Positions 45,825-54,336 of a stretch of DNA of 64,000 nucleotides are shown here, piece by piece; position 1 is the stretch's first letter; each line of letters opens with the position of its first letter. The stretch is taken from positions 1-64,000 of the forward strand of contig NZ_JAGRQH010000001.1 of the NCBI RefSeq assembly GCF_018122595.1, in the 5' to 3' direction. Source of the DNA: Neokomagataea anthophila. Lineage in GTDB: Bacteria > Pseudomonadota > Alphaproteobacteria > Acetobacterales > Acetobacteraceae. A model generated the notes under the pieces. It did not search any database. It had not been told where the DNA came from and saw only the letters and a list, made by a program, of their open reading frames with translations. Made by a program: the position numbers and the translations under genes.

Positions 45825-46955
45825 ATGCGCGTTGTTTTCCCCCTGATTGCCCAGCGCCATCAAGCGCTCCATGCCCTGCCAATCGCGTTCGAAATGGCCT
45901 CACGCCACACCGATGTATCCGTGGACGTGGCGTGCTTAACACCGGGGCATCTAGAGCTTGCTCGCTCGATCGCGCAGCTCTACCCTGAGGCCAAACTTCG
46001 CCTCACTCTCCTGCCGTTATCCCCCGCTTTACGGCAACGCATCGAAACGCGCGGCCTGCGCGTGATTGACCGGCTATACGGTCTTTTCGTGTCACGACGG
46101 TACCTCAACGGCTTTGACGCCATCATCGTACCAGAAGCCACCTCGCTTTACCTCCGCCACATGGGCGTCACACGCCCTCGTATGGTCTGGACTGGACATG
46201 GCGCCGGAGACCGGGCCATCGGGTTCGCCCAACACCTGCGCAAGTTTGATTTCCTGCTGCTGCCCGGACGGAAAATTGAAGAACGCATGTTAAAAGAAGG
46301 CATCGCCCGGCCGGGTGCTTACGCCCGCGGCATTTATGGCAAGTTCGACATTGTCCACCGCCTTCAAAAACACCGCCCAAAACTCTTCCAAAATGAGAAA
46401 ACCACCCTTCTCTACAACCCGCATTTCGTGCGCCGCTTCTCCTCATGGCCTCTCATGGGCGAGAAATTACTCGATTTTTTTGCTCAGCAAGAGCAATATA
46501 ATGTGGTTTTTGCGCCACATTTTCGACTTTTCGACAACAGACGCGCCGAAGCCGACGCGCTAAAACGTCGTTATGAAGGCGTTCACCATCTGTTGATTGA
46601 CCCCGGAAGCCAGCGCAGCATTGATATGACGTATACGCTGGCGGCAGATATGTATATTGGCGATGTTTCCAGCCAAGCCGCAGAATTTGTTATCCATCCG
46701 CGCCCTTGTCTCTTTCTAAACGCACACCATGTTGCATGGAAAGACGACCCAAACTACCTGTCATGGACGCTCGGCCCCGTGACGGAAACTCTGGATGACC
46801 CTGCTGCGTCTATCGCACATGCGTTCAAGACACATCCTGAGTTTCTTGAGACACAGCGCCAGTATCTGTATGACACATTCGAGACACACGGCGATAAGCC
46901 GACTGCACCTCTAGGGGCAGACGCAATCATCGCCTTCTTACAACGAGCCGTATGA
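45825..46955 (+). CDS. CDP-glycerol glycerophosphotransferase-like GT-B enzyme (TagF/TagB family)
   Basis: About 376 residues from ATG 45825, 8 bp after the flippase stop; a longer frame begins inside the flippase gene. The GT-B organisation fits CDP-glycerol:poly(glycerophosphate) transferases: TGHGAGDRAIGF in the middle, YNPHF and FAPHFRLF with the His residues of the donor domain, and MYIGDVSSQAAEFV, the equivalent of the TagF DYSS loop. Families with this domain also include other capsule and lipid glycerol-phosphate transferases. The ligase gene starts on its stop codon (ATGA), so the gene is coupled to sphingolipid genes. Function is inferred from family and neighbours. Confidence 0.72.
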   Translation: MRVVFPLIAQRHQALHALPIAFEMASRHTDVSVDVACLTPGHLELARSIAQLYPEAKLRLTLLPLSPALRQRIETRGLRVIDRLYGLFVSRRYLNGFDAIIVPEATSLYLRHMGVTRPRMVWTGHGAGDRAIGFAQHLRKFDFLLLPGRKIEERMLKEGIARPGAYARGIYGKFDIVHRLQKHRPKLFQNEKTTLLYNPHFVRRFSSWPLMGEKLLDFFAQQEQYNVVFAPHFRLFDNRRAEADALKRRYEGVHHLLIDPGSQRSIDMTYTLAADMYIGDVSSQAAEFVIHPRPCLFLNAHHVAWKDDPNYLSWTLGPVTETLDDPAASIAHAFKTHPEFLETQRQYLYDTFETHGDKPTAPLGADAIIAFLQRAV

Positions 46956-48781
46956 TGCCCGGCATTTCTGAAAACGGCATTTCTAACGAAGCGAGTCCAG
47001 GTTTGACCGAAGCCACCCAACCCCCCCCTCAACCATCCACACCGGCACAGCCTACCCCAAGCCGTTCGGGCCTGAACCGACGCTATGGTGACTTCCCGAG
47101 CTTCCCTGCCGCTCTGGATTACGCAGCACAGGGCGAGAGTGGCTTCAATATTTACTCAGGCCGTGGCCAGCTTCTAGAAGCCCTGCCGTATCGCACTCTA
47201 CGCGAACAAGCCATTGCAATGGCTCGCCGCTTGCTTAGCCTTGGCCTCACGCAGGGTGACCGCGTCGCCATCGTGGCTGAAAGTGACGGTGACTTCGCCC
47301 GCATTTTTTTCGGCTGTCAGTACGCAGGCCTCGTCCCGGCGCCTCTGCCACTGCCCGTCGCTTTCGGTGGGCGTGACGGCTACATCACCACTCTGCGCGG
47401 CATGATCAGCAGCGCCGGTGCGCGCGCTGTCGTCGTACCAGACGTCATCGGCGGCTGGACTGACGAGATCATTGACGGGCTAGACCTTGTCTTTGGTGGC
47501 TCCCCCGCTGAACTTAGCGCACACACAGCCCCAGACATTGCGCTTCCAGCCATCCAAGCCGATGCTCTGTCCTACCTCCAATTCTCATCCGGCAGCACGC
47601 GCTTCCCGATGGGAGTATCCGTGACACAAACAGCAGGCATGGCCAATGCCCGCGCCATTGCCCATGATGGTTTGCAAGTACGCCCATCATCCGACATCGA
47701 AGATGATCGCTGCGTCTCATGGCTGCCGCTCTACCATGACATGGGTCTCGTTGGGTTCTTCCTGACGCCAATGACTTGCCAATTATCTGTGGACCTGCTC
47801 CCAACACGTGAATTCGCACGCCGCCCCCATGTTTGGCTGGACCTGATCAGCCGGAACAAGGGGACTATGTCTTACAGCCCATCCTTCGGCTTTGAGCTAT
47901 GCTCACGCCGCAATGGCGCACCCGGTCTGGACTTGTCCCACTGGCGTATTGCAGGGATCGGCGGCGACATGATCCGCCCGCATATCCTAGAAGAATTCTC
48001 CGAACGCTTCGCCGCGAATGGCTTTAACAGCAAAGCCTTCGTCGCAAGTTATGGCATGGCCGAAGCAACACTCGCCATCAGCTTTGCCCCTCTTAATAAC
48101 GGCATGCAGACGGATACTGTGGACCTCCGCCGTTTGGAGAGCACCGGCATTGCAGTTCCATGCAATGACCCGTCTCACGCTTTGCGCACCTTCGTACGCT
48201 GTGGCCGCGCCCTGCCAGACCATGCCATCGAGGTTCGTGACCAGCATGGCAACCCTCTGCCAGATCGTCGCGTCGGGACTGTATACGTCCGTGGACCTAG
48301 CCTCATGGTTGGATATTACGGCCGCCAAGATGAAACTGATGCCGTTTTGGATGCACAAGGCTGGCTGAACACAGGTGACCTTGGCTACATGCTGGATGGT
48401 GAAATCATCATCACAGGCCGGGCCAAAGACCTTATCATCATCAATGGCCGTAATATCTGGCCGCAAGACCTTGAATGGTCCGCGGAAAGCGCCATCGATA
48501 GCCTCCGCTCCCGTGATGTGGCCGTCTTCTCCGTTGATGGCGACGAAGGCGAAACGATCACAGCGCTTGTCCAGTGCCGCGCAAGCGACCCAACCATGCG
48601 TGATCGCCTGACCAACGACCTCACAGCCCTCTTCCGCCGTGACCATGGTGTGGATGTGCGCGTTGTATTGGTGCCACCCCGTACCCTGCCGCAAACATCT
48701 TCCGGCAAACTCACACGCGCAAAAGCCAAAGCTATGCTGCTCTCTGGCGCATTTGAAGATGCAGAACACTCTGCCGCCTAA
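46952..48781 (+). CDS. Acyl-AMP ligase / acyl-ACP synthetase of the sphingolipid operon (AasR-like)
   Basis: A 609-residue adenylate-forming enzyme of the fatty acyl-AMP ligase group. Motifs: YLQFSSGSTRFPMGV (ATP-binding P-loop), SYGMAEATLAISF, GWLNTGDLGYM and the catalytic-Lys region LPQTSSGKLTRAKAK. The N-terminus has a Pro/Thr-rich tail of 40 residues. It lies directly before an ACP and serine palmitoyltransferase; in Caulobacter a comparable AasR loads a fatty acid onto the dedicated ACP (AcpR) used by serine palmitoyltransferase. The same role is likely here. It overlaps the glycerophosphotransferase-like gene by 4 bp; a second ATG three bases on is possible. Confidence 0.85.
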   Translation: MMPGISENGISNEASPGLTEATQPPPQPSTPAQPTPSRSGLNRRYGDFPSFPAALDYAAQGESGFNIYSGRGQLLEALPYRTLREQAIAMARRLLSLGLTQGDRVAIVAESDGDFARIFFGCQYAGLVPAPLPLPVAFGGRDGYITTLRGMISSAGARAVVVPDVIGGWTDEIIDGLDLVFGGSPAELSAHTAPDIALPAIQADALSYLQFSSGSTRFPMGVSVTQTAGMANARAIAHDGLQVRPSSDIEDDRCVSWLPLYHDMGLVGFFLTPMTCQLSVDLLPTREFARRPHVWLDLISRNKGTMSYSPSFGFELCSRRNGAPGLDLSHWRIAGIGGDMIRPHILEEFSERFAANGFNSKAFVASYGMAEATLAISFAPLNNGMQTDTVDLRRLESTGIAVPCNDPSHALRTFVRCGRALPDHAIEVRDQHGNPLPDRRVGTVYVRGPSLMVGYYGRQDETDAVLDAQGWLNTGDLGYMLDGEIIITGRAKDLIIINGRNIWPQDLEWSAESAIDSLRSRDVAVFSVDGDEGETITALVQCRASDPTMRDRLTNDLTALFRRDHGVDVRVVLVPPRTLPQTSSGKLTRAKAKAMLLSGAFEDAEHSAA

Positions 48782-48892
48782 AGCGCCATACCCCCGCCAC
48801 AGAGCGGGGATATGCACCTTCGGGATTTACGGCGCAGGGCTTCCTGCCGCATACACATCACCTTTGGCCCATAAGCATCAAGAGTACAGAGC

Positions 48893-49138
48893 ATGACTGA
48901 CAGCGTATCCAGCATTTCACAGATGATCATCGAAAAACTGCTCGCCAACCCGAAAGTCCCCCGTGACATCACCGGCAGCAGCAAGATCGTCGAAGATCTG
49001 GCTTTTGACAGCTTGGCCGTCATGAACTTCGTTATGGAAATCGAGGATGAGCTCGACGTTTCCGTACCGCTCGACAAGCTGGCTGACATCCGCACAATTG
49101 ATGATCTGGCAACCTGCCTGAATGGGCTGAAGGGCTAA
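48893..49138 (+). CDS. Dedicated acyl carrier protein for sphingolipid synthesis (AcpR-like)
   Basis: An 81-residue ACP with the phosphopantetheine attachment site S40 in AFDSLAVMNFVMEIEDEL. It differs from the housekeeping AcpP in the helix after the Ser. Placed 2 bp before the serine palmitoyltransferase gene and after the acyl-ACP synthetase-like gene, it is the expected donor of the acyl chain to serine palmitoyltransferase. A 111-bp gap before it may hold an internal promoter. Confidence 0.9.
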   Translation: MTDSVSSISQMIIEKLLANPKVPRDITGSSKIVEDLAFDSLAVMNFVMEIEDELDVSVPLDKLADIRTIDDLATCLNGLKG

Positions 49139-49140
49139 GC

Positions 49141-50337
49141 GTGACCGACCTTTTCGCCAAACATGCTGCGCTGAAAACTGCTTATGATGGGCTAAGCGCG
49201 CTGTCACCACGCAACCCGTTTGAAGTCGTTATTGAGCGCCCTCTATCAGCAACACTCGGCGTGATCGAAGACCGTGAGACGCTGCTATTCGGCACCAATA
49301 ACTATATGGGCCTCAGCCAATCGAACGAAGCCGCAGAGGCAGCGATTGAAACCGTCCGCAGCATGGGCGTCGGCACCACCGGCTCTCGCATTGCAAACGG
49401 CACATTTGGCCTCCACCGCAAACTTGAAGAACGCTTGGCTGCGTATTTTGAGCGCAAGCACGCCATGGTGTTCTCCACCGGATATCAAGCCAATCTCGGC
49501 ACGATTTCTGCGCTCGTGAACAAAGATGACATCTTGTTCCTTGATGCAGACAGTCATGCCAGCATTTATGACGGTGCAAAGCTGTCTGGCGCACAAGTCA
49601 TTCGCTTCCGCCATAATGACCCGGCAGACCTCGATAAGCGCCTAAACCGCGTCAAAGACCATCCGGGCGCCAAGCTCATTGTTGTGGAAGGCATTTACTC
49701 CATGACGGGCAATGTCGCCCCGCTGGCAGAGTTCGTCGCGGTCAAAGAAAAACACGGCGTTGCTCTCATGGTGGACGAAGCCCACTCTTTCGGTGTTTTG
49801 GGTGAAAAAGGCCGTGGTGTTGCGGAGGTCCAAGGCTGTGAAAAGGGCATCGACTTCATCGTCGGCACCTTCTCTAAATCCCTTGGCACCGTTGGCGGTT
49901 ACTGCGTCAGTGATCATGATGGCGTGGACTTAATGCGCCTGTGCTCACGCCCTTATATGTTCACAGCATCTCTCCCACCAGAGATCATCGCGGCAACCAT
50001 CGCCACGTTAGATGCCGTAGAGCAGCAGCCAGAACGTCGCACCAAACTGTATGAAAACGCAGCGCGCCTCCATGCCGGTTTGAAAGCAACGGGCCTGTCC
50101 ATCAGCCAGCACGTCTCCCCGGTTATTGCCGTAACGCTTGAGACCATTCCTGAAGCCGTCACGTTCTGGAATGCCCTGCTCGAAGCTGGTGTGTATGTGA
50201 ACCTTTCGCTTCCACCCGCGACACCTGATAACCGCCCACTTCTACGCTGCTCCGTCATGGCAGCGCATAGTGCGGATGAAATCGATCAGGCCGTTCAAGC
50301 CTTCGCTAACGTAGCGCAAGCTCTCTCTGCTGCCTAA
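49141..50337 (+). CDS. spt: Serine palmitoyltransferase (alpha-oxoamine synthase family)
   Basis: PLP-dependent condensation of serine with an acyl thioester to 3-ketosphinganine, the first step of sphingolipid synthesis. The 398-residue protein has the alpha-oxoamine synthase marks: PLP lysine K246 in FIVGTFSKSLGTVGGY, D212 of VDEAHSFGVLG, H139 in DADSHAS and the substrate loop GTTGSRIANGTFGLH. Its closest enzymes (KBL, AONS, ALAS) share these, so the assignment rests mainly on the adjacent acyl-ACP synthetase and ACP, the bacterial sphingolipid arrangement. It ends the operon; a terminator follows. Confidence 0.85.
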   Translation: MTDLFAKHAALKTAYDGLSALSPRNPFEVVIERPLSATLGVIEDRETLLFGTNNYMGLSQSNEAAEAAIETVRSMGVGTTGSRIANGTFGLHRKLEERLAAYFERKHAMVFSTGYQANLGTISALVNKDDILFLDADSHASIYDGAKLSGAQVIRFRHNDPADLDKRLNRVKDHPGAKLIVVEGIYSMTGNVAPLAEFVAVKEKHGVALMVDEAHSFGVLGEKGRGVAEVQGCEKGIDFIVGTFSKSLGTVGGYCVSDHDGVDLMRLCSRPYMFTASLPPEIIAATIATLDAVEQQPERRTKLYENAARLHAGLKATGLSISQHVSPVIAVTLETIPEAVTFWNALLEAGVYVNLSLPPATPDNRPLLRCSVMAAHSADEIDQAVQAFANVAQALSAA

Positions 50338-50354
50338 GACTGTCTTTACTCGGC

Positions 50355-50383
50355 TTTTACCGGGCCTCTGTGGCCCGGTAAAA
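50355..50383. terminator. Terminator after serine palmitoyltransferase
   Basis: TTTTACCGGGCC and GGCCCGGTAAAA pair perfectly over 12 bp around TCTGT. It lies 18 bp after the spt stop; both sides carry A/T runs, as in a bidirectional terminator. Confidence 0.87.
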
Positions 50384-50520
50384 CTACATTTTCCTACGGC
50401 ACCATCTCAATATTAATCAATCCGTGCATACCCATTTATAAATAATCCTCTTTAAAAACGAGCCGCGACTTTATCGCTTTCCAAAAGCTATCCTCTCAAC
50501 ACTCCTCACTGACACCGTCA

Positions 50521-50526
50521 TTGACA
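50521..50526 (+). promoter_or_regulatory. Candidate -35 element of the fluoride-responsive transcript
   Basis: TTGACA at this position is a consensus -35 box and would place transcription start near 50556, just before the riboswitch. The matching -10 is weak (CGATCG 17 bp on), so the element is a suggestion. Confidence 0.4.
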
Positions 50527-50557
50527 AACCCCACCATATTTTGCGATCGTTTCCTCA

Positions 50558-50625
50558 CACGGTAATGGATTTCTGCCGGGCCATCGTGGCCGAACCGCCC
50601 TTACAAGGGACGATGATTCCTACCA
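50558..50625 (+). ncRNA. Fluoride riboswitch (crcB motif)
   Basis: The leader of the CLC-type antiporter matches the fluoride riboswitch. The P1 arms CGGT and GCCG (50560-50563 and 50575-50578) enclose the loop AATGGATTTCT with the conserved ATGG; an extra stem GGCCA-TCG-TGGCC follows; then GAACCGCCC-TTACAA-GGG with the conserved AACCGC; and the 3' part GATGATTCCTACC with the conserved GATG and CCTACC that close the pseudoknot. It lies 29 bp before the start codon and 18 bp before the AAGGAGG ribosome site, so fluoride binding probably exposes the site. The match is from conserved sequence and structure, not a covariance search. Confidence 0.9.
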
Positions 50626-50653
50626 AGCGCCTGTATGGCAGCAAGGAGGACTC

Positions 50654-51976
50654 ATGCCTGCATTACGTCACCACATAACAAACATAGCCAATACCACCCA
50701 CACGGTGCTCTTCTGGCTTGCTCTTTTGGTGCCCGTCTCCATCGCCGTAGGGTCCCTATGTGCAGCTTTTTTATGGCTTCTCGATTGGGCAACCCAAAGC
50801 CGCTTTAACCACCCAGAACTGCTCTATTTACTGCCCATCGGCGGTGCTTTTGTCGCATGGTTATACGCGCGCTTTGGCGGAACTGCCGAAGCTGGTAATA
50901 ACCTCATCGTCGATGAAATTCACACCCCATCCGCTGGCGTACCCTTCCGTATGGCACCGTTGGTTTTTCTCGGTACCATCATCACGCATCTTTTCGGCGG
51001 TTCCGCCGGACGAGAAGGCACAGCCGTCCAATTAGGCGGCAGCCTCGCCAGCACTGCGGGCAAGTATTTGCACCTCTCCCACGCACAAACACGACTACTC
51101 CTTATGTCCGGCGTCGCCGCTGGCTTCGGGGCCGTGTTTGGTACTCCTCTGGCCGGGGCCGTATTTGGCTTAGAGGTCATTGCCATCGGACGACTAGACT
51201 ATACAGGTCTACTCCCCTGCCTACTCGCTGCCATTATCGCCGATTGGACATGCCATAGTTGGGGGATCCACCATGCACTCTATCATATAAACTATGCTGC
51301 ACCTGCCACAGCACCATTCTGGCAGCACCCCATGCTCCTGGCCAAAATAGCTTTAGCAGGTATCGCCTTTGGCCTTGTCGCTCTCATTTTTGCCGAAGCC
51401 AATCATAAAATAGGCGCACTCATAAAGCGCCATATTCCTTCCAGCCCCCTTCGCGCAGCTTTAGGCGGATGCGCTATCATTGCACTTGTCTGGCTACTCC
51501 AAACCCGTGCTTATCTCGGCTTAGGCGTCTGGTCTGCTATTCCGGGGGATCCAACCATAGCAGGCTTTTTTGCACCATCTTCCGATTATTGGAGTTGGGC
51601 ACTTAAGCTTCTTTTCACAGTCATCACCCTAAGCACAGGGTTCAAAGGCGGGGAAGTTACACCACTATTTTTCATCGGAGCCGCCCTAGGACACACAATG
51701 GCAAGCATCCTTAATGCCCCCACAGACCTTTTTGCGGGCTTAGGATTTGTCGCCGTATTTGCTGCGGCCGCCAATACACCCATTGCCTGCACACTCATGG
51801 GCATTGAACTCTTTGGCGCAACAAATGCTGTTCCGATCACAATTGCCTGCTGGGTTGCCTATATCTGCTCAGGCCATCACGGCATTTACCTCTCTCAGCG
51901 CCTCGCAACACCAAAACATAACCGCATGACCACCACCTTAAACGACACACTGCGCAGCCTACGCCTTCAAAAATAA
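50654..51976 (+). CDS. CLC-F type fluoride/proton antiporter
   Basis: A 440-residue CLC-family membrane protein. The pore motif is [11 protein letters not shown], the form found in CLC-F fluoride exporters in place of the GREGPTVQ of chloride CLCs. Other marks are [11 protein letters not shown] in place of the GSGIP segment, [17 protein letters not shown], and [19 protein letters not shown]. It lies downstream of a fluoride riboswitch, which fixes the ion. AAGGAGG precedes the ATG by five bases. It should lower cytoplasmic fluoride in acidic media, where HF enters cells, fitting an acid-producing organism. Confidence 0.93.
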   Translation: MPALRHHITNIANTTHTVLFWLALLVPVSIAVGSLCAAFLWLLDWATQSRFNHPELLYLLPIGGAFVAWLYARFGGTAEAGNNLIVDEIHTPSAGVPFRMAPLVFLGTIITHLFGGSAGREGTAVQLGGSLASTAGKYLHLSHAQTRLLLMSGVAAGFGAVFGTPLAGAVFGLEVIAIGRLDYTGLLPCLLAAIIADWTCHSWGIHHALYHINYAAPATAPFWQHPMLLAKIALAGIAFGLVALIFAEANHKIGALIKRHIPSSPLRAALGGCAIIALVWLLQTRAYLGLGVWSAIPGDPTIAGFFAPSSDYWSWALKLLFTVITLSTGFKGGEVTPLFFIGAALGHTMASILNAPTDLFAGLGFVAVFAAAANTPIACTLMGIELFGATNAVPITIACWVAYICSGHHGIYLSQRLATPKHNRMTTTLNDTLRSLRLQK

Positions 51977-51998
51977 AGCCGACTGAGAGAGCATCACT

Positions 51999-52139
51999 AT
52001 GACGTCCCACCTCACCATACACAGCTTCACAACAGAACGCCGGTCACTCACACTCTATCCAACCGCCCCCACCGAAATGACTAACGCCATCAATCAAAAA
52101 TCTTTGATAATCGAGGATGATACACTATCGCATCATTAA
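51999..52139 (+). CDS. Small open reading frame, 46 residues, unknown
   Basis: ATG 51999 to TAA 52137 encodes 46 residues beginning MTSHLTIHSFTTERRSLTLY. GAGAGA lies eight bases before the start and the gene sits 22 bp after the CLC-F stop, so it could be the next member of the fluoride operon. I recognise no family; the sequence has no membrane segment. The frame could be chance. Coding status is not established. Confidence 0.3.
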   Translation: MTSHLTIHSFTTERRSLTLYPTAPTEMTNAINQKSLIIEDDTLSHH

Positions 52140-52152
52140 ACAATGAGGCTGT

Positions 52153-53124
52153 ATGCTCTCCCATTACCTACCCAAAATACCTTTTATATCCGCGCATTAT
52201 CAAAGATTTTGCATACTCGGCCTTTACACCATAACGCATATCGGGCTGATCGTTGCGCATGATAAAATACCGCCCAAAACCCAACGCGCGGCTGAGATAC
52301 AATTCACTCCTCCAGAAATAACCCTCCCTATTGCCTTGATAAATGGGTACCCATTTATCAACAGCTCCATAGCTGGTGTGCACGGAAAATTAATGCTGGA
52401 TACAGGGGCTCAACTACCCCTCACAATCAATAATCACTTAATTCCAACCAAAAATAGCATTGAAATTGGTTCTGGATTTTTCGGCAGTGGACAACACTTT
52501 TCCATACGCCTCGTGCCAGAAATACAAAATATTCAAATAGGACCTGTTATTTTTCCAAAAGCCACTTTTGTAACTTCTCAAGACGCACGCCAACTCGAAA
52601 ATATTACGCCTGATTTTATAGGCTGGATTGGCTATAATGCTTGGGCGCACTACGCTTTAAAATTGGACTACCGTCAATCAAAAGCTGTACTGTACCGCGG
52701 CCAACCTGCGACATATCTACACGGCGAACAGGTACTTGCCACCCTACCCCTCGTAACACGTAAACTCCCTAATCATCCCATTATGCGCGCAACCATCGGC
52801 AGCACTCCAGTCATAACAGCGTGGGATACAGGGCAGTACGGCACATTATACACCAGCACATCTGAAAAAGCGCACTTGCTGCAAAATGGCCAACTCAAGC
52901 CATCCACAACAGACGCAGGTAACTTTGACCTTAGCGGATTACGCATAAACGGGCACGACCTCCCCGTCATATCGGGTATTTCTGTTGAAACCACCCGCTT
53001 TGCTGCGGCTGCACCCATTGGCTTAAACGAGGCCAATATTCTCACGATCGGCTACGGCTTTCTTCAACATTACAAAACCGTCTGGGATTACCGTCAGCAT
53101 CACATCTACTTGCTAGCACCGTAA
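52153..53124 (+). CDS. Membrane-anchored or secreted aspartic-protease-like protein with two retropepsin-type halves
   Basis: A 323-residue protein: an N-terminal signal or anchor segment (about 17-35, [15 protein letters not shown]) then two similar modules. Module 1 has [11 protein letters not shown] (D83), module 2 has [13 protein letters not shown] (D225). Each is followed at nearly the same distance by an IGY (159 and 299) and a DYRQ motif (172 and 312), so the second half is a duplicate of the first. Retropepsins have a single DTG and act as dimers; pepsins have two in one chain, so both catalytic Asp could be supplied by this chain. Start supported by GAGG 8 bases upstream. The substrate and true activity are unknown. 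Confidence 0.75.
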   Translation: MLSHYLPKIPFISAHYQRFCILGLYTITHIGLIVAHDKIPPKTQRAAEIQFTPPEITLPIALINGYPFINSSIAGVHGKLMLDTGAQLPLTINNHLIPTKNSIEIGSGFFGSGQHFSIRLVPEIQNIQIGPVIFPKATFVTSQDARQLENITPDFIGWIGYNAWAHYALKLDYRQSKAVLYRGQPATYLHGEQVLATLPLVTRKLPNHPIMRATIGSTPVITAWDTGQYGTLYTSTSEKAHLLQNGQLKPSTTDAGNFDLSGLRINGHDLPVISGISVETTRFAAAAPIGLNEANILTIGYGFLQHYKTVWDYRQHHIYLLAP

Positions 53125-53253
53125 TACCAGCGCAATTTTTTCCACAATACTACGCCATGCCTAAACAACTAACAGCCTGTGCCTGCATGTCCTCAGAGAG
53201 AGCCTCCAACAGAAATCAACTCGACATCCACGAAAAACCTTCTTATGTACATT

Positions 53254-53282
53254 TTGTACCGATCGGTACAGATCAATATATC
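53254..53282 (+). promoter_or_regulatory. Promoter with embedded TetR-type operator
   Basis: TTGTAC (53254-53259) and TATATC (53277-53282) are 17 bp apart, a good sigma-70-like promoter. The perfect 16-bp palindrome TGTACCGATCGGTACA (53255-53270) overlaps the -35 and spacer, so bound repressor would block the polymerase. The TetR gene two genes downstream is the likely ligand-controlled binder. Confidence 0.85.
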
Positions 53283-53303
53283 GCACAAGCACCAAGGCAC
53301 ATC

Positions 53304-53768
53304 ATGACCCGCCCTCCCCTACCCCCCTTCACCAGCGAAACGGCCGCTCAGAAAGCACGATTGGCAGAGGATGCGTGGAACAGCCGTGATCCACTCACAG
53401 TATCGCAGGCCTATTCACACGACAGCACATGGCGCAACCGAGATTCCTTCCTCTGCGGACAAGCCGCAATCATTGACTTCCTCACGCAAAAATGGAGCCG
53501 TGAGCATAACTATCGCCTCATTAAAGAAGTCTGGTCCCATACGGATAACCGCATCGCCGTTCGGTTCGCCTATGAATGGCATGATCAAAATGGCCAATGG
53601 TTCCGTTCATATGGCAATGAAAACTGGGAATTTGATGAAAACGGCCTAATGAAAAAACGCTTTGCGTCCATCAATGACATTCCCATTTCAGAAGCCGAGC
53701 GCAAATACCATTGGCCCCTTGGCCGCCGCCCAGATGATCACCCCGGCCTCAGCGCTTTAGGCCTCTGA
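53304..53768 (+). CDS. DUF1348-family protein (NTF2/SnoaL-like fold)
   Basis: A 154-residue protein with the DUF1348 pattern: [24 protein letters not shown] near the N-terminus, [31 protein letters not shown] and [22 protein letters not shown] (each quoted in part here: [25 protein letters not shown]). The fold is a small NTF2/SnoaL-like barrel. ATG 53304 with AAGG upstream is chosen; the frame extends 49 codons further but this covers the promoter. No biochemical function is known to me. It is followed 1 bp later by the TetR gene. Confidence 0.85.
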   Translation: MTRPPLPPFTSETAAQKARLAEDAWNSRDPLTVSQAYSHDSTWRNRDSFLCGQAAIIDFLTQKWSREHNYRLIKEVWSHTDNRIAVRFAYEWHDQNGQWFRSYGNENWEFDENGLMKKRFASINDIPISEAERKYHWPLGRRPDDHPGLSALGL

Positions 53769-53769
53769 A

Positions 53770-54336
53770 ATGCCCCGCATAGCGACAGATCACGCCAAGA
53801 CACTCTCCATACTCGCAGACGTTTTTCGCGAGTATGGATATGACGGCACCAGCCTCGGCCTCATCACGCAAGCCACCGGATTAGGCAAAGGCAGCCTGTA
53901 TCATATGTTTCCCGGTGGAAAAGCGGAGATGATGTCCGCCGTTCTCACGGAGATTGATACGTGGTTTGAAACCCGTATTTATGCACCACTCAGAAATACA
54001 ACACAGAGCCATGACGCCATTCCATCAATGCTGGATGCCGTGACACAATACTTCCGCTCTGGGGAGCGTGTATGCCTGATGGGCGTGCTCTCCGTTAGCA
54101 ATCAACGTGATCAATTCGCCGGTGCCATAGCCCAGTATTTCTCACGCTGGATAGATGCACTCACGCTCACACTGCAGAAGCAGTGTCACCAACCTTCTCA
54201 GGCACGTCTTTTGGCGGAAGAAACGATCCTACACATCCAAGGCGCCATTATTTTATCACGCGCACTCAATGACCCCGCCCTCTTTCAGCGATCAATCACC
54301 CAACTCCACGATAAGCTCTCACTCCGCGGCCGCTAA
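53770..54336 (+). CDS. TetR-family transcriptional repressor
   Basis: A 188-residue regulator: N-terminal helix-turn-helix (FREYGYDGTSLGLITQATGLGKGSLYHMFPGGK, key part TQATGLGKGSLYHMF) and an effector domain with the typical TetR_C alpha bundle. It is co-transcribed with the DUF1348 gene, whose promoter carries a TetR-like operator, so it probably represses its own operon until it binds a small molecule. The 3' end overlaps the convergent comEC gene by 18 bp. Confidence 0.9.
   Translation: MPRIATDHAKTLSILADVFREYGYDGTSLGLITQATGLGKGSLYHMFPGGKAEMMSAVLTEIDTWFETRIYAPLRNTTQSHDAIPSMLDAVTQYFRSGERVCLMGVLSVSNQRDQFAGAIAQYFSRWIDALTLTLQKQCHQPSQARLLAEETILHIQGAIILSRALNDPALFQRSITQLHDKLSLRGR

Noticed and set aside
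53157-53303. Longer N-terminus of the DUF1348 protein
   Set aside because: The stretch contains the promoter and TetR operator and has no similarity to the family; the ATG at 53304 follows a ribosome site.
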